From JADCGM01 sp943368345 (lineage in GTDB: Bacteria; Pseudomonadota; Alphaproteobacteria; Sphingomonadales; Sphingomonadaceae): a DNA stretch of 64,000 bases. Below, in pieces: positions 1 to 9,107 of this stretch. The stretch is taken from positions 51,365-115,364 of the forward strand of contig CALRKY020000005.1 in the NCBI GenBank assembly GCA_943368345.1, given 5' to 3'. How positions within the stretch are numbered: the stretch's first letter is position 1; each line of letters opens with the position of its first letter. The notes beneath the pieces were generated by a model that saw only the letters and a program-made list of their open reading frames with translations, was not told the DNA's origin and ran no database searches. Made by a program: the position numbers and the translations under genes.

Positions 1-561
1 TCTGGCCAGCACGCTGTCAGCGTGGGTGCAGCCGTCGGTGCCGCTGCAACTGCCGACCGTATCGGTTCGCAGCGCCAGCAGGGTCGCGCCGAACGCCACG
101 CCGTGGAAATTCACGTCATTGCGCGCGGCAAGCGCGACAGCGGCGACGCTGGTGCCGTGCCCGGTCAGATCATCGATTGGCCGCCCGCTGACCAGATCGA
201 CACTTGCCGATGAAATTCGTCCGGCAAATTCGGCGCTGTCGACATCAACACCGCTATCGGTGATCCCAATCGTGATGCCTGCCCCGGTCGCGCCGCGCTG
301 ATAGGCGGCGACTGCCTGCAGCTGCACCGCCCCGGTCGAGCGCGAATCCTCCAGGGTATTGAACAAGACCACGGGCGGCGTCGGCGTCGGGGTAGGAGTC
401 GGCGCGGGTGTTGGGGCTGGCGTTGGAGCTGTCACCACCGGCGGCGCTGGAGTTGAGGCAATCGTCCCGCCACCGCCGCCGCAGGCCACGAGCAGCAGCG
501 AGGCAACGCCAACACTAAGGCCGCTGATCCCGGAGTTACGGCTGATTCTGCGCGCCCTCAC
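1..561 (-). CDS. Subtilisin-like (S8) serine protease, lipoprotein, 3' part beyond window
   Basis: The reading frame runs off the left edge, so only the first 187 codons are present. From the GTG at 561 the protein has a basic N-terminus, a hydrophobic stretch and a lipobox ending LLLVAC, then glycines and a Thr-Pro linker (PAPTPAPTPTPTPTPP). The catalytic domain follows: ITDSGVDVD holds the family Asp and LTGHGTSVAAV the His; the Ser region is outside the window. The GTG is chosen because AGGGTGAGG lies 3 bases upstream; an in-frame ATG at 591 has no ribosome site. The layout fits a surface-anchored or autotransported subtilase, as in other sphingomonads, but a C-terminal beta-barrel cannot be checked here. 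Confidence 0.82.
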   Translation of the reverse strand, partial: MRARRISRNSGISGLSVGVASLLLVACGGGGGTIASTPAPPVVTAPTPAPTPAPTPTPTPTPPVVLFNTLEDSRSTGAVQLQAVAAYQRGATGAGITIGITDSGVDVDSAEFAGRISSASVDLVSGRPIDDLTGHGTSVAAVALAARNDVNFHGVAFGATLLALRTDTVGSCSGTDGCTHADSVLAR

Positions 562-643
562 ATCCTCACCCTTTTGCAACCAACCCAACATCTACCCGTC
601 AATGCGTTGACGCCAAATGAACTCCCGCGATACGGGCTGGTTC

Positions 644-1318
644 ATGGCCGCCGACCTCTCCCGCATCCGCACCTGGATATTTGATCTCGACAACACGCTC
701 TATCATCCCCGCATCGATCTGTTTGCCCAGATTGATCAGCGGATGGGGGAATATATCGCACGGTTGCTCGGAGTCGATGCGGTCGAGGCGCGCCGGGTTC
801 AGAAGGATTTTTTCCACACCCACGGCACCACGCTCAGCGGGCTGATGAAGCACCACCGGGTCGATCCGCATGAGTTTCTGGGGTTCGTCCATGATGTTGA
901 CCTGTCGCACGTCGTGCACGACGCCCGCGTCATCGGCGGCATCGCCCGGTTGCCGGGCCGCAAGCTGGTGTTCACCAATGGGGACCTTGCCTATGCCAGC
1001 CGGGTATTGGCAGCGCTCGGCCTTGATGATGCGTTCGAGGCGATCCACGACATCCATGCCACCAACTACGTGCCGAAGCCGGAGGTGGACGCATATGCCG
1101 GTCTGTGCGCCGCCTATCAGATTGACCCGCACACTGCCTTGTTTGTTGAGGACATGGCCCGGAACCTGAAACCGGCCAAAGACCTTGGCATGACGACCGT
1201 CTGGGTCAACAATGGCTCCGAACACGGGAGCCATGAGGCATCCGCCGACTATATCGACATAGAAATCGCCGATGTTGGCGAATGGCTGGAAACTCTTGAC
1301 CAAAGGATTGCGGCATGA
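644..1318 (+). CDS. HAD-family pyrimidine 5'-nucleotidase-like hydrolase
   Basis: This is a HAD-superfamily phosphatase of about 224 residues. The motif I nucleophile is in IFDLDNTLYH (Asp about residue 14, Asp 16), motif II is VFTNGD, the motif III lysine is in VPKPEVDAY and motif IV is FVEDMARNL. The DNTLY signature and length match the SDT1/pyrimidine 5'-nucleotidase branch, which dephosphorylates nucleoside monophosphates in the cytoplasm; the exact substrate is not shown by sequence. It overlaps dapD by four bases (ATGA), so the two are probably translated together. The start at 644 fits the family N-terminus; an in-frame ATG at 617 would add nine residues. Confidence 0.85.
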   Translation: MAADLSRIRTWIFDLDNTLYHPRIDLFAQIDQRMGEYIARLLGVDAVEARRVQKDFFHTHGTTLSGLMKHHRVDPHEFLGFVHDVDLSHVVHDARVIGGIARLPGRKLVFTNGDLAYASRVLAALGLDDAFEAIHDIHATNYVPKPEVDAYAGLCAAYQIDPHTALFVEDMARNLKPAKDLGMTTVWVNNGSEHGSHEASADYIDIEIADVGEWLETLDQRIAA

Positions 1319-2148
1319 CGCTTGAAACAGTGATCAACGCAGGCTGGGAGGCGCGGGACGGCGTATCATCGGCGACCCGAGGTGAACTGCGCGACGCGGT
1401 GGAGGCAGCGCTTGCCGGTCTCGACGATGGAAGCTTGCGCGTTGCCGAGAAAATCGCCGGGGAGTGGCAGGTCCACCAATGGCTGAAAAAGGCGGTACTG
1501 TTGTCATTCCGCCTGAACGACATGGTGCCCATCCCCGGCGGGCCGGGAGGGGCGGCCTGGTGGGACAAGGTTCCATCCAAATTCGACGGCTGGGGTGAAA
1601 ACCGGTTCCGCGCGGCGGGGTTCCGCGCCGTTCCCGGGGCAATCGTGCGGCGCGGCGCCTATATCGCGCCCGGTGCGGTGCTGATGCCGAGCTTCGTCAA
1701 CCTGGGTGCGCGGGTTGGTGAGAACACGATGATCGACACCTGGGCCACCGTCGGCTCCTGCGCCCAGATTGGGGCCAATGTGCATATTTCGGGTGGGACC
1801 GGCATCGGCGGTGTCCTCGAACCCTTGCAGGCGGGGCCGGTGATCATCGAGGACAATGCCTTCATCGGGGCGCGGTCGGAGGTTGCCGAAGGCGTGGTGG
1901 TGGAAACCGGCGCGGTCATTTCCATGGGCGTCTTCATCGGCGCATCGACCAAGATCGTCGACCGGGCCAGCGGCGCGGTGTTCATGGGTCGGGTTCCGGC
2001 CTATTCGGTTGTCGTCCCCGGCAGCCTGCCCGGCAAACCCCTGCCCGACGGCTCACCAGGTCCAAGCCTATATTGTGCGGTGATCGTCAAAACCGTCGAC
2101 GCCCAAACCCGCAGCAAAACCGGCATCAACGAACTGTTGCGCGACTAG
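1315..2148 (+). CDS. dapD: 2,3,4,5-tetrahydropyridine-2,6-dicarboxylate N-succinyltransferase
   Basis: DapD catalyses the succinyl-CoA-dependent succinylation of tetrahydrodipicolinate in the lysine and meso-diaminopimelate pathway. The protein is 277 residues, the normal length. A helical N-terminal domain (about 1-100) is followed by a left-handed beta-helix of hexapeptide repeats (about 105-230), with typical segments GAYIAPGAVLMPSFVNLGA and NTMIDTWATVGSCAQIG. It is the second gene of a two-gene unit with the HAD hydrolase. No other dap gene is nearby in the window. Confidence 0.96.
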   Translation: MTLETVINAGWEARDGVSSATRGELRDAVEAALAGLDDGSLRVAEKIAGEWQVHQWLKKAVLLSFRLNDMVPIPGGPGGAAWWDKVPSKFDGWGENRFRAAGFRAVPGAIVRRGAYIAPGAVLMPSFVNLGARVGENTMIDTWATVGSCAQIGANVHISGGTGIGGVLEPLQAGPVIIEDNAFIGARSEVAEGVVVETGAVISMGVFIGASTKIVDRASGAVFMGRVPAYSVVVPGSLPGKPLPDGSPGPSLYCAVIVKTVDAQTRSKTGINELLRD

Positions 2149-2327
2149 GTTCCGGACCTGTTGATTAGGCGCAGGAAGGCACGGTGGAGTCGGTTGGGAT
2201 CACCTTTTGAACAGGGAAGGGCAAAGTCCCTGTCACGATATCGCAACCGGGCCTTTTCTTTCGCCGCCGCTTCGCTACAGTCCGCGCCAGCCACTACCGG
2301 CAGACCTGTATAGGGGAGGGATTTTTT

Positions 2328-2585
2328 ATGGCGACGACTGCCAAGCCGAATGCACTTCAGAAACCGCTCACACCGTCGGCGCAGCTTGCCGCCATCGTCG
2401 GCAGCGCCCAGATCTCCCGTGGTCAGGTCGTCAGCAAGATGTGGGAATATATCAAGAAGAACAACCTGCAGAACCCGGCAAACAAGCGCGAGATTCTCGC
2501 CGATGCCAAGCTTGAGCCGATCTTCGGTGCCAAGAAGGTCACCATGTTCGAAATGAACAAGCACCTCGCTAAGCATCTGAAATAG
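2328..2585 (+). CDS. SWIB/MDM2 domain-containing protein
   Basis: This 85-residue protein is almost entirely one SWIB/MDM2 fold (about 17-84), with the family pattern SKMWEYIKKNNLQNP, then REILADAKLEPIFG and a C-terminal MFEMNKHLAKHL. SWIB domains are best known from eukaryotic chromatin remodellers, but small free-standing versions occur in many bacteria, including alphaproteobacteria; their role is unknown and probably involves nucleic-acid or protein binding. A strong ribosome site (GGGGAGGG) precedes the ATG. It is monocistronic and converges on recQ. Confidence 0.9.
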   Translation: MATTAKPNALQKPLTPSAQLAAIVGSAQISRGQVVSKMWEYIKKNNLQNPANKREILADAKLEPIFGAKKVTMFEMNKHLAKHLK

Positions 2586-2609
2586 GCCGATCTCCGCCGC
2601 GGCGCGCCA

Positions 2610-4397
<1,788 letters not shown>

Positions 4398-4443
4398 CGG
4401 GGCACCGATAGCGACGGCGACGGGCTTCTGCTATGCTTGCACG

Positions 4444-5415
4444 ATGCGTTATCTGAGTATCTTGCTGGTCTTGCTGCTGTTGGCCGCAGCGCCTGCACCG
4501 ATCACCACCGGCCCCGGCATGGCCAGCGTCGATGTGGCAACGACACCGGTTCCGCTCGATGTGCGCGACCCGGCGCAGGACCGCGTCGGGCGGCTGCGCT
4601 ATCTTGGGGGCCTGCACCTGTCGTCCGCCGATCCGCGTTTTGGTGGTCTGTCGGGATTGCGCTGGGCAGGTGGCGGCCTGCTCGCGGTCACCGATGGCGG
4701 AAACTGGGTGGCCTTCGATCTGGTTGAAACCGGCGACCAGCTGACGGCGTTGCAGGCGACCCGGATAGGGCTGATCCGGGGGCCGCAGCGCGCACCGTTG
4801 AAAGGCAAAGCCCATGCCGATGCCGAGGCACTGGAGGCCGATGCCAGCGGCTTCACCGTCGCCTTTGAGCGGGATCACCGGATCTGGAACTACCGCAATC
4901 TGGGCGATGCCCCCTGGTCGGAGCCGTTCCCGGATGAGGCCTGGCTGAAAGCGCTCCCCGGCAATTCCGGGGTGGAGGCCATCGCCCGCTGGGGCCGGGA
5001 TTGGCAGCTGTATATTGCGGAGGCCAAACAACCGGGGACCGCCCCGGATGCGGTTATTGCAGCGCTGCACGGCATGGCCCGCACCTTCGGGCATGTCGCG
5101 GTGCCGGTTCCCCGGGGCTATCGGCCAACTGACGCGCAGGCGCTGGATGCCGGTCATGTGCTCGTCCTCTCCCGCCGCCAGAATGAGAGCGGGGAGGCGT
5201 CGGTCTTTGTTCAGCTGTTCCCGGTCGATGCCGCCCGGCTGATGATCGGCGCGGCGGAGGATATCGCCCTGCTGTCGGCACCGCTGACGGTCGACAATAT
5301 GGAAGGACTGGCGATCCGGCGGGAGGGTGGCCGGACGTTCCTCTATCTGATCAGCGATGACAATTTCTCACCGCTACAGCGGACATTGCTGTTGAAGTTC
5401 GAGCTGCTGCCATGA
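4444..5415 (+). CDS. Esterase-like activity of phytase family protein (first of a tandem pair)
   Basis: The mature part (about residues 40-323) resembles the phytase-like beta-propeller family (Pfam phytase-like, often named esterase-like activity of phytase). Recognisable pieces are RLRYLGGLHLSS, FGGLSGLRW, HADAEALEAD and the C-terminal TVDNMEGLAIRR then YLISDDNF. A hydrophobic N-terminus suggests secretion. The ATG at 4444 is chosen because the signal peptide starts there; the frame is open further upstream. It overlaps the next gene by ATGA and is a clear paralogue of it. The activity on phosphoesters is a family-level inference. Confidence 0.82.
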   Translation: MRYLSILLVLLLLAAAPAPITTGPGMASVDVATTPVPLDVRDPAQDRVGRLRYLGGLHLSSADPRFGGLSGLRWAGGGLLAVTDGGNWVAFDLVETGDQLTALQATRIGLIRGPQRAPLKGKAHADAEALEADASGFTVAFERDHRIWNYRNLGDAPWSEPFPDEAWLKALPGNSGVEAIARWGRDWQLYIAEAKQPGTAPDAVIAALHGMARTFGHVAVPVPRGYRPTDAQALDAGHVLVLSRRQNESGEASVFVQLFPVDAARLMIGAAEDIALLSAPLTVDNMEGLAIRREGGRTFLYLISDDNFSPLQRTLLLKFELLP

Positions 5416-6398
5416 GGACCTGCGCTCTTGGCGTGACCGTCGTGCTGCTTCTCGCCAGCTGCACCGCCAACCGCCCCGGAAATGCTGACGTTGATGTCAC
5501 CGCGTCGCCGGTCCCGCTCTCCACCAACCCCGACCAGCAGGTCGTCGGCGGGCTGCGCTATCTGGGCGGGGTGCATCTCAGCAGCCGGGATCGCCGCTTC
5601 GGCGGATTTTCCGGCCTGCGTGTCCGCGATGACGGTTGGGCACTGGCGGTATCCGACACCGGCGCCTGGGCCGGTTTCCAGCTGGTTGAGACAAACGACC
5701 GGCTGGTGGCTGTGGCCGGTTTCCATATGGCACCGATGCTCGATCAGGCCGGCAATCGACCCGTCTCCAAATCAGCGGCGGACGCCGAATCGGTCGAGCT
5801 CGAAGCCGACGGCGCGGCAACCGTCACCATGGAACAGGATCACCGGATTCTGCACTTTGCCGGCATCGATCCGTCCCGGCCCGCAAGTTTCAGCGCCCGC
5901 CCCAAGGCTGTGGAACGCCCGGAGGTCATGACCGGCTGGCCGAGCAATGGCGGCGCGGAAACCTATGCGGCCATCTCGGCCGAAACCCGGCTGGTCATTG
6001 CCGAGGATGCCGAATCCACCTCCAGCATCCGACGGGCCGCACTGTCGGCCGCGAGAGGGTGGACCCGCTTCGACTACCGGGCGCCAGCTGGCTTCTCGCC
6101 AACCGATGCGGTCGGGCTGGGCGATGGCCGCGCCCTGATCCTGCACCGGCGCTTCACGCCCACGGACGGTGTCAGCGCCGTGGTTTCGATTGCCGATTTT
6201 TCTGCGGTCAAGCCGGACGATATTGTCACATCACAGGAGATCGCGTGGTTCAAACCGCCACTGACCGTCGACAATATGGAGGCCATCGCCATCCGCCGCA
6301 GTGGCACGCGGACCTTTGTCTACCTGATAAGCGACGACAATCAGAACAAGGCGCAACGGACGCTGCTGCTCAAATTTGAACTTGGGCCGCAGCGGTAG
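5412..6398 (+). CDS. Esterase-like activity of phytase family protein, lipoprotein (second of a tandem pair)
   Basis: This 328-residue paralogue of the upstream gene carries the same blocks in the same order: LRYLGGVHLSSRD, FGGFSGLRV, ADAESVELEAD, TVDNMEAIAIRRSG and YLISDDNQ, with a final TLLLKFEL as in its neighbour. It differs at the N-terminus, which has a lipobox (LLLASC), so it should be lipid-anchored in the periplasm while its partner has a plain signal or anchor. The four-base overlap implies one transcript. Substrate is unknown. Confidence 0.83.
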   Translation: MRTCALGVTVVLLLASCTANRPGNADVDVTASPVPLSTNPDQQVVGGLRYLGGVHLSSRDRRFGGFSGLRVRDDGWALAVSDTGAWAGFQLVETNDRLVAVAGFHMAPMLDQAGNRPVSKSAADAESVELEADGAATVTMEQDHRILHFAGIDPSRPASFSARPKAVERPEVMTGWPSNGGAETYAAISAETRLVIAEDAESTSSIRRAALSAARGWTRFDYRAPAGFSPTDAVGLGDGRALILHRRFTPTDGVSAVVSIADFSAVKPDDIVTSQEIAWFKPPLTVDNMEAIAIRRSGTRTFVYLISDDNQNKAQRTLLLKFELGPQR

Positions 6399-6440
6399 CG
6401 CGGCCTAAATATCGCCACGACCGTTGCTTGGGAGGCAATA

Positions 6441-7238
6441 ATGCGGACAACCGGGATCATGCGCCTTTGGGTTGCGCTTGCGTTGGTATTTGCAGTGGCC
6501 GCACCGGCCCATGCCGCCGGAATCGACAAGCCTGACGCCCGCCAAATCATCGAGCGTGCCTACGAAGCCGCCGGTGGCGACGCCTATCGCTACCCGAAAA
6601 GCTTGCACCTGATCGGCACCTACCTCGATTTCAAGGCTGGGCTCGAACCGGTGGTCTACGCCCCCTACGAGCTCTACCGCGTGCAACCGCGTGATCATCC
6701 GAACGGCCATCTCGCCGACGGAAAAATCCGGGTCAGTTCCTACCTGAACGGCAAGGCGGCGTTGCAGATGGCGTTTGACGGGACCTGGACTTACGACCGC
6801 AACGGGCCGACCGGTGAAGGGGCAGACACGCCATTCTGGCGACTGACCATGGGCTTCGGGATGATCCGCTTCGCACTCGAACCCGGGTACAAGATCGAGC
6901 GTGTCGCCGATGATCTGGTGGACGGCAAGGACAGCTATACCGTGCGCGTCACCGACCCCGGCGGCGCGTCGGCGATCTTCTCCATCCGGCACGGCGACCA
7001 CCGGATTGTGAAGATCGTCTTTGCGACGCCGCGCGGGCTGCATGAACGGGTGTTTTCGGACTTTTTCTCCAAGCCCGGGGTCAATTGGGTACAGCCCGGC
7101 CGGGTCCGGTCATTGATAAACGGCATCAAGGAGGCGGAGTTTCTCTACAGCGATTTCGAAATCGGCAAGGACCTGCCCGATTCGCTGTTCGTCATCAAAG
7201 CCGGACAATTCCCCAAGGACGCCAAAGCTTCCTATTGA
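6441..7238 (+). CDS. Exported protein of unknown function (outer-membrane lipoprotein-sorting-like)
   Basis: The 265-residue protein begins with a clear signal peptide (cleavage after APAHA). The mature part is rich in beta-strand-like segments such as PKSLHLIGTYLDF, YELYRVQP and GTWTYDRNG, and ends with an extended strand pattern; this recalls LolA/LolB-type lipid-binding folds, but the resemblance is weak. A ribosome site GGGAGG lies six bases before the ATG. It may be read with the phytase-like pair upstream (42-base gap). Function unassigned. Confidence 0.7.
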   Translation: MRTTGIMRLWVALALVFAVAAPAHAAGIDKPDARQIIERAYEAAGGDAYRYPKSLHLIGTYLDFKAGLEPVVYAPYELYRVQPRDHPNGHLADGKIRVSSYLNGKAALQMAFDGTWTYDRNGPTGEGADTPFWRLTMGFGMIRFALEPGYKIERVADDLVDGKDSYTVRVTDPGGASAIFSIRHGDHRIVKIVFATPRGLHERVFSDFFSKPGVNWVQPGRVRSLINGIKEAEFLYSDFEIGKDLPDSLFVIKAGQFPKDAKASY

Positions 7239-7250
7239 ACGGTTCGCGAC

Positions 7251-7862
7251 CTAGCCCGCGCTTTGCGGTGGGCGCAGCATCGGCCACAGCGTCGGACCCT
7301 CCGGGATAACTATCTCCCCGGTGACGTCAAAGCCGAGCGCGCGATAGACCGGGATATTGCTCTGTTTGGAGGAAATCAGGAAGGTCGGCAGCCCGGTCGC
7401 GTCGCAGGTTGCAAGGCGGGATCGTATGACCGCCCCGCCATACCCCCGACCCTGCAAGCCCGGCTCGGTTCCGACCATGTTCAAATACCAGTGCGGTTCG
7501 GCCGGATGCACGGCATCCATCGCATGCAGCACCCGCAGCGCGCGCGGCAGGGCGGTTCCAAACGCCCCGATCAAGCGGGGCGCATGCCGCAGCAGCTTCA
7601 TCGGCGGCAATTGCCATTTGCCCGGCGGGTTCCAGAAGGTGGCGGATTCATGGGCCGCAGTCGTCTCACAGCCACCGTCGGGAAAAATCGTCACCCACAG
7701 CAAATCGAAGAATCGCGGCAATTTGATCCGGCGGACCGATTCGTCCGGAAACATCCACATCAGGACCGGGTCGTCCCAGAAACTGCGCACCATCAGCTGG
7801 GTGATGGCGGCGCGGTCGGTTTCGACCGCTGGGCGTACAGGGATGGTCCGGCGTTCGATCAT
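7251..7862 (-). CDS. GNAT-family N-acetyltransferase
   Basis: The 203-residue protein has the GNAT fold: an N-terminal IPVRPAVETDRAAITQLM strand-helix and the acetyl-CoA pyrophosphate loop in QGRGYGGAVI (about 137-146), followed by FLISSKQSNIPVYRALGF, where the conserved Tyr lies. The acceptor substrate is not predictable. It converges on the exported protein at 6441-7238 and stands alone on the minus strand, downstream of the rpmB terminator. Confidence 0.85.
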   Translation of the reverse strand: MIERRTIPVRPAVETDRAAITQLMVRSFWDDPVLMWMFPDESVRRIKLPRFFDLLWVTIFPDGGCETTAAHESATFWNPPGKWQLPPMKLLRHAPRLIGAFGTALPRALRVLHAMDAVHPAEPHWYLNMVGTEPGLQGRGYGGAVIRSRLATCDATGLPTFLISSKQSNIPVYRALGFDVTGEIVIPEGPTLWPMLRPPQSAG

Positions 7863-7875
7863 GCACCGGGACTAA

Positions 7876-7906
7876 CAACAAAACGGCCGGGGGTCACCCG
7901 GCCGTT
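7876..7906 (-). terminator. Rho-independent terminator of rpmB
   Basis: Inverted repeat AACGGCCGGG (7882-7891) and CCCGGCCGTT (7897-7906) forms a 10-bp stem with a five-base loop. On the minus strand it is followed by TTTTGTTGTT, so it terminates rpmB transcription. Confidence 0.85.
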
Positions 7907-7929
7907 GTTGTCACCGCTGATCGGGAAGC

Positions 7930-8229
7930 TCAGGCAGCGGCCTGCTGGGCTTCAACCTTCTTGGCGATTTCGCGCTTCAGGCGCTGCACCTTGAGGCTCA
8001 GCAAATCATCATTGGTTTTCAGCACCCAATTGTCGAGGCCGCCGACATGCTCAACCGACCGCAGGCCGTTCATCGACACCTTCAGGCGAACCGAACGCTG
8101 CAGCGCGTCGGAGATCAGCGACACATTCTGCAGATTCGGCAGGAAGGTCCGCTTGGTCTTGTTGTTGGCGTGGGAAACATTGTGGCCCACCTGACGGCCC
8201 TTGGCGGTCAGCTCGCAAACGCGCGACAT
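7930..8229 (-). CDS. rpmB: 50S ribosomal protein L28
   Basis: Ribosomal protein bL28, a structural component of the large subunit. The 99-residue protein opens with the family signature MSRVCELTAKGRQVGHNVSH and has the alphaproteobacterial C-terminal extension ending in an alanine-rich helix. The ribosome site AAGGAACG precedes the ATG and a strong terminator follows the gene, so it is a single-gene unit. rpmG is not adjacent. Confidence 0.97.
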   Translation of the reverse strand: MSRVCELTAKGRQVGHNVSHANNKTKRTFLPNLQNVSLISDALQRSVRLKVSMNGLRSVEHVGGLDNWVLKTNDDLLSLKVQRLKREIAKKVEAQQAAA

Positions 8230-8409
8230 TTTGGTCGTTCCTTGTGTTCAGTCGGTCATGCCGGAAAGGGTGCGCGTATAGGGAAGCGACCCGTGTTGGT
8301 CAAGCGTTGCAACCAATCGCGGTGTGTCTCACTTTGAACATTGTGCAACCAGACGTGTCGATGGTTCAATTTGTGTTGCCGCTTACCAAGGCAGCGAAAC
8401 CTGCCCATA

Positions 8410-8438
8410 TTGCAATACACGTATCGCGCTGCTATGCT
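8410..8438 (+). promoter_or_regulatory. Sigma70-type promoter of the toxin-antitoxin pair
   Basis: TTGCAA (8410-8415) and TATGCT (8433-8438) are separated by 17 bases, the optimal spacing. The predicted start of transcription falls at about 8445, the first base of the antitoxin ATG, and no ribosome site precedes that ATG, so the mRNA is probably leaderless. Confidence 0.6.
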
Positions 8439-8444
8439 CCCGCT

Positions 8445-8672
8445 ATGCCGATATCACTCCGTCTCCCCGCGCACGTGGAAGATCGCCTTTCAGCGCTTTC
8501 GACTCTGACAGGGCGTTCGAAGACTTTTTACGCCATTGAAGCCATTGTCGAACATATTGATGATTTGGAAGATGCGCATTTGTCATCCGAAATTCGCGCT
8601 CGTGTTCGGGCAGGCACTGAAGCCCGCATTCCCTTGAGCGCCTTGCTGGACGAATATGGTTTGGCGGGTTGA
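8445..8672 (+). CDS. Antitoxin of a type II toxin-antitoxin pair (ribbon-helix-helix/RelB-like)
   Basis: The 75-residue protein opens with a short ribbon-helix-helix DNA-binding part (PISLRLPAHVEDRLSALS, then the helix TGRSKTFYAIEAIVEHI) and has a charged C-terminal tail that should wrap the toxin. Such antitoxins neutralise the toxin and repress their own promoter. The gene overlaps the RelE/ParE toxin by 17 bases, the usual order and coupling. The ATG at 8445 is chosen because the conserved domain begins there; the longer open frame upstream has no such similarity. Confidence 0.85.
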   Translation: MPISLRLPAHVEDRLSALSTLTGRSKTFYAIEAIVEHIDDLEDAHLSSEIRARVRAGTEARIPLSALLDEYGLAG

Positions 8673-8928
8673 ACTCACCGACAGCGCCGCGAAGCAACTC
8701 CGCAAGCTCGATGCCCAGACCGCCAAGCGCATCCTGGTGTTTTTGCGCGATCGTCTTTCCGCGCTCGATGACCCGCGCAGTATCGGCGAGGCGCTCCGCG
8801 GCAAGGAACTTGGTGATTTCTGGAAATATCGCGTCGGGGATTGGCGGATCATCGCCGACCTCGAAGATGGCGTTATGATGATCACGGTGATCCGCATCGG
8901 CAACCGCCGCGACGTCTACCGGCGATGA
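8656..8928 (+). CDS. RelE/ParE-family toxin
   Basis: The 90-residue protein matches the RelE/ParE fold: VWRVELTDSAAKQLRKLD at the N-terminus, the central helix RILVFLRDRL, then GDFWKYRVGDWRIIADLED and the C-terminal strand VIRIGNRRDVYRR with the basic residues typical of RelE-like mRNA interferases. Whether it cuts ribosome-bound mRNA (RelE) or poisons gyrase (ParE) is not decidable from sequence; the RVGDWRI pattern is common in the RelE branch. It is co-transcribed with the antitoxin. Single TA pairs like this are often acquired horizontally. Confidence 0.88.
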   Translation: MVWRVELTDSAAKQLRKLDAQTAKRILVFLRDRLSALDDPRSIGEALRGKELGDFWKYRVGDWRIIADLEDGVMMITVIRIGNRRDVYRR

Positions 8929-8936
8929 TCCACAAA

Positions 8937-8969
8937 ACACATCGGTAAGCCTGCTTACCCGGGATGTGT
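8937..8969. other. Stem-loop downstream of the toxin gene
   Basis: ACACATC + GGTAAG (8937-8949) pair with CTTACC + GATGTGT (8954-8969) around a CCTG loop, with a three-base bulge. It lies just after the toxin stop codon. There is no T tract, so it may be an mRNA 3' end structure or a weak terminator. Confidence 0.4.
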
Positions 8970-9107
8970 CGGCCCTCCGCCTAAGCAGTGCATTCCAATT
9001 GCAGCCAAGCCAACCAACCGCCAGCCTGGCGCGACCAACGGCAATCCTGCGATCTGGACCGCATTTTGCTGCCGTCTTACAATGCAACCCATCGTGGGGA
9101 GTGTAAC

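Noticed and set aside
599..1303. Long minus-strand open frame opposite the HAD gene
   Set aside because: It mirrors a well-supported gene with full HAD motifs and has no ribosome site or domain.
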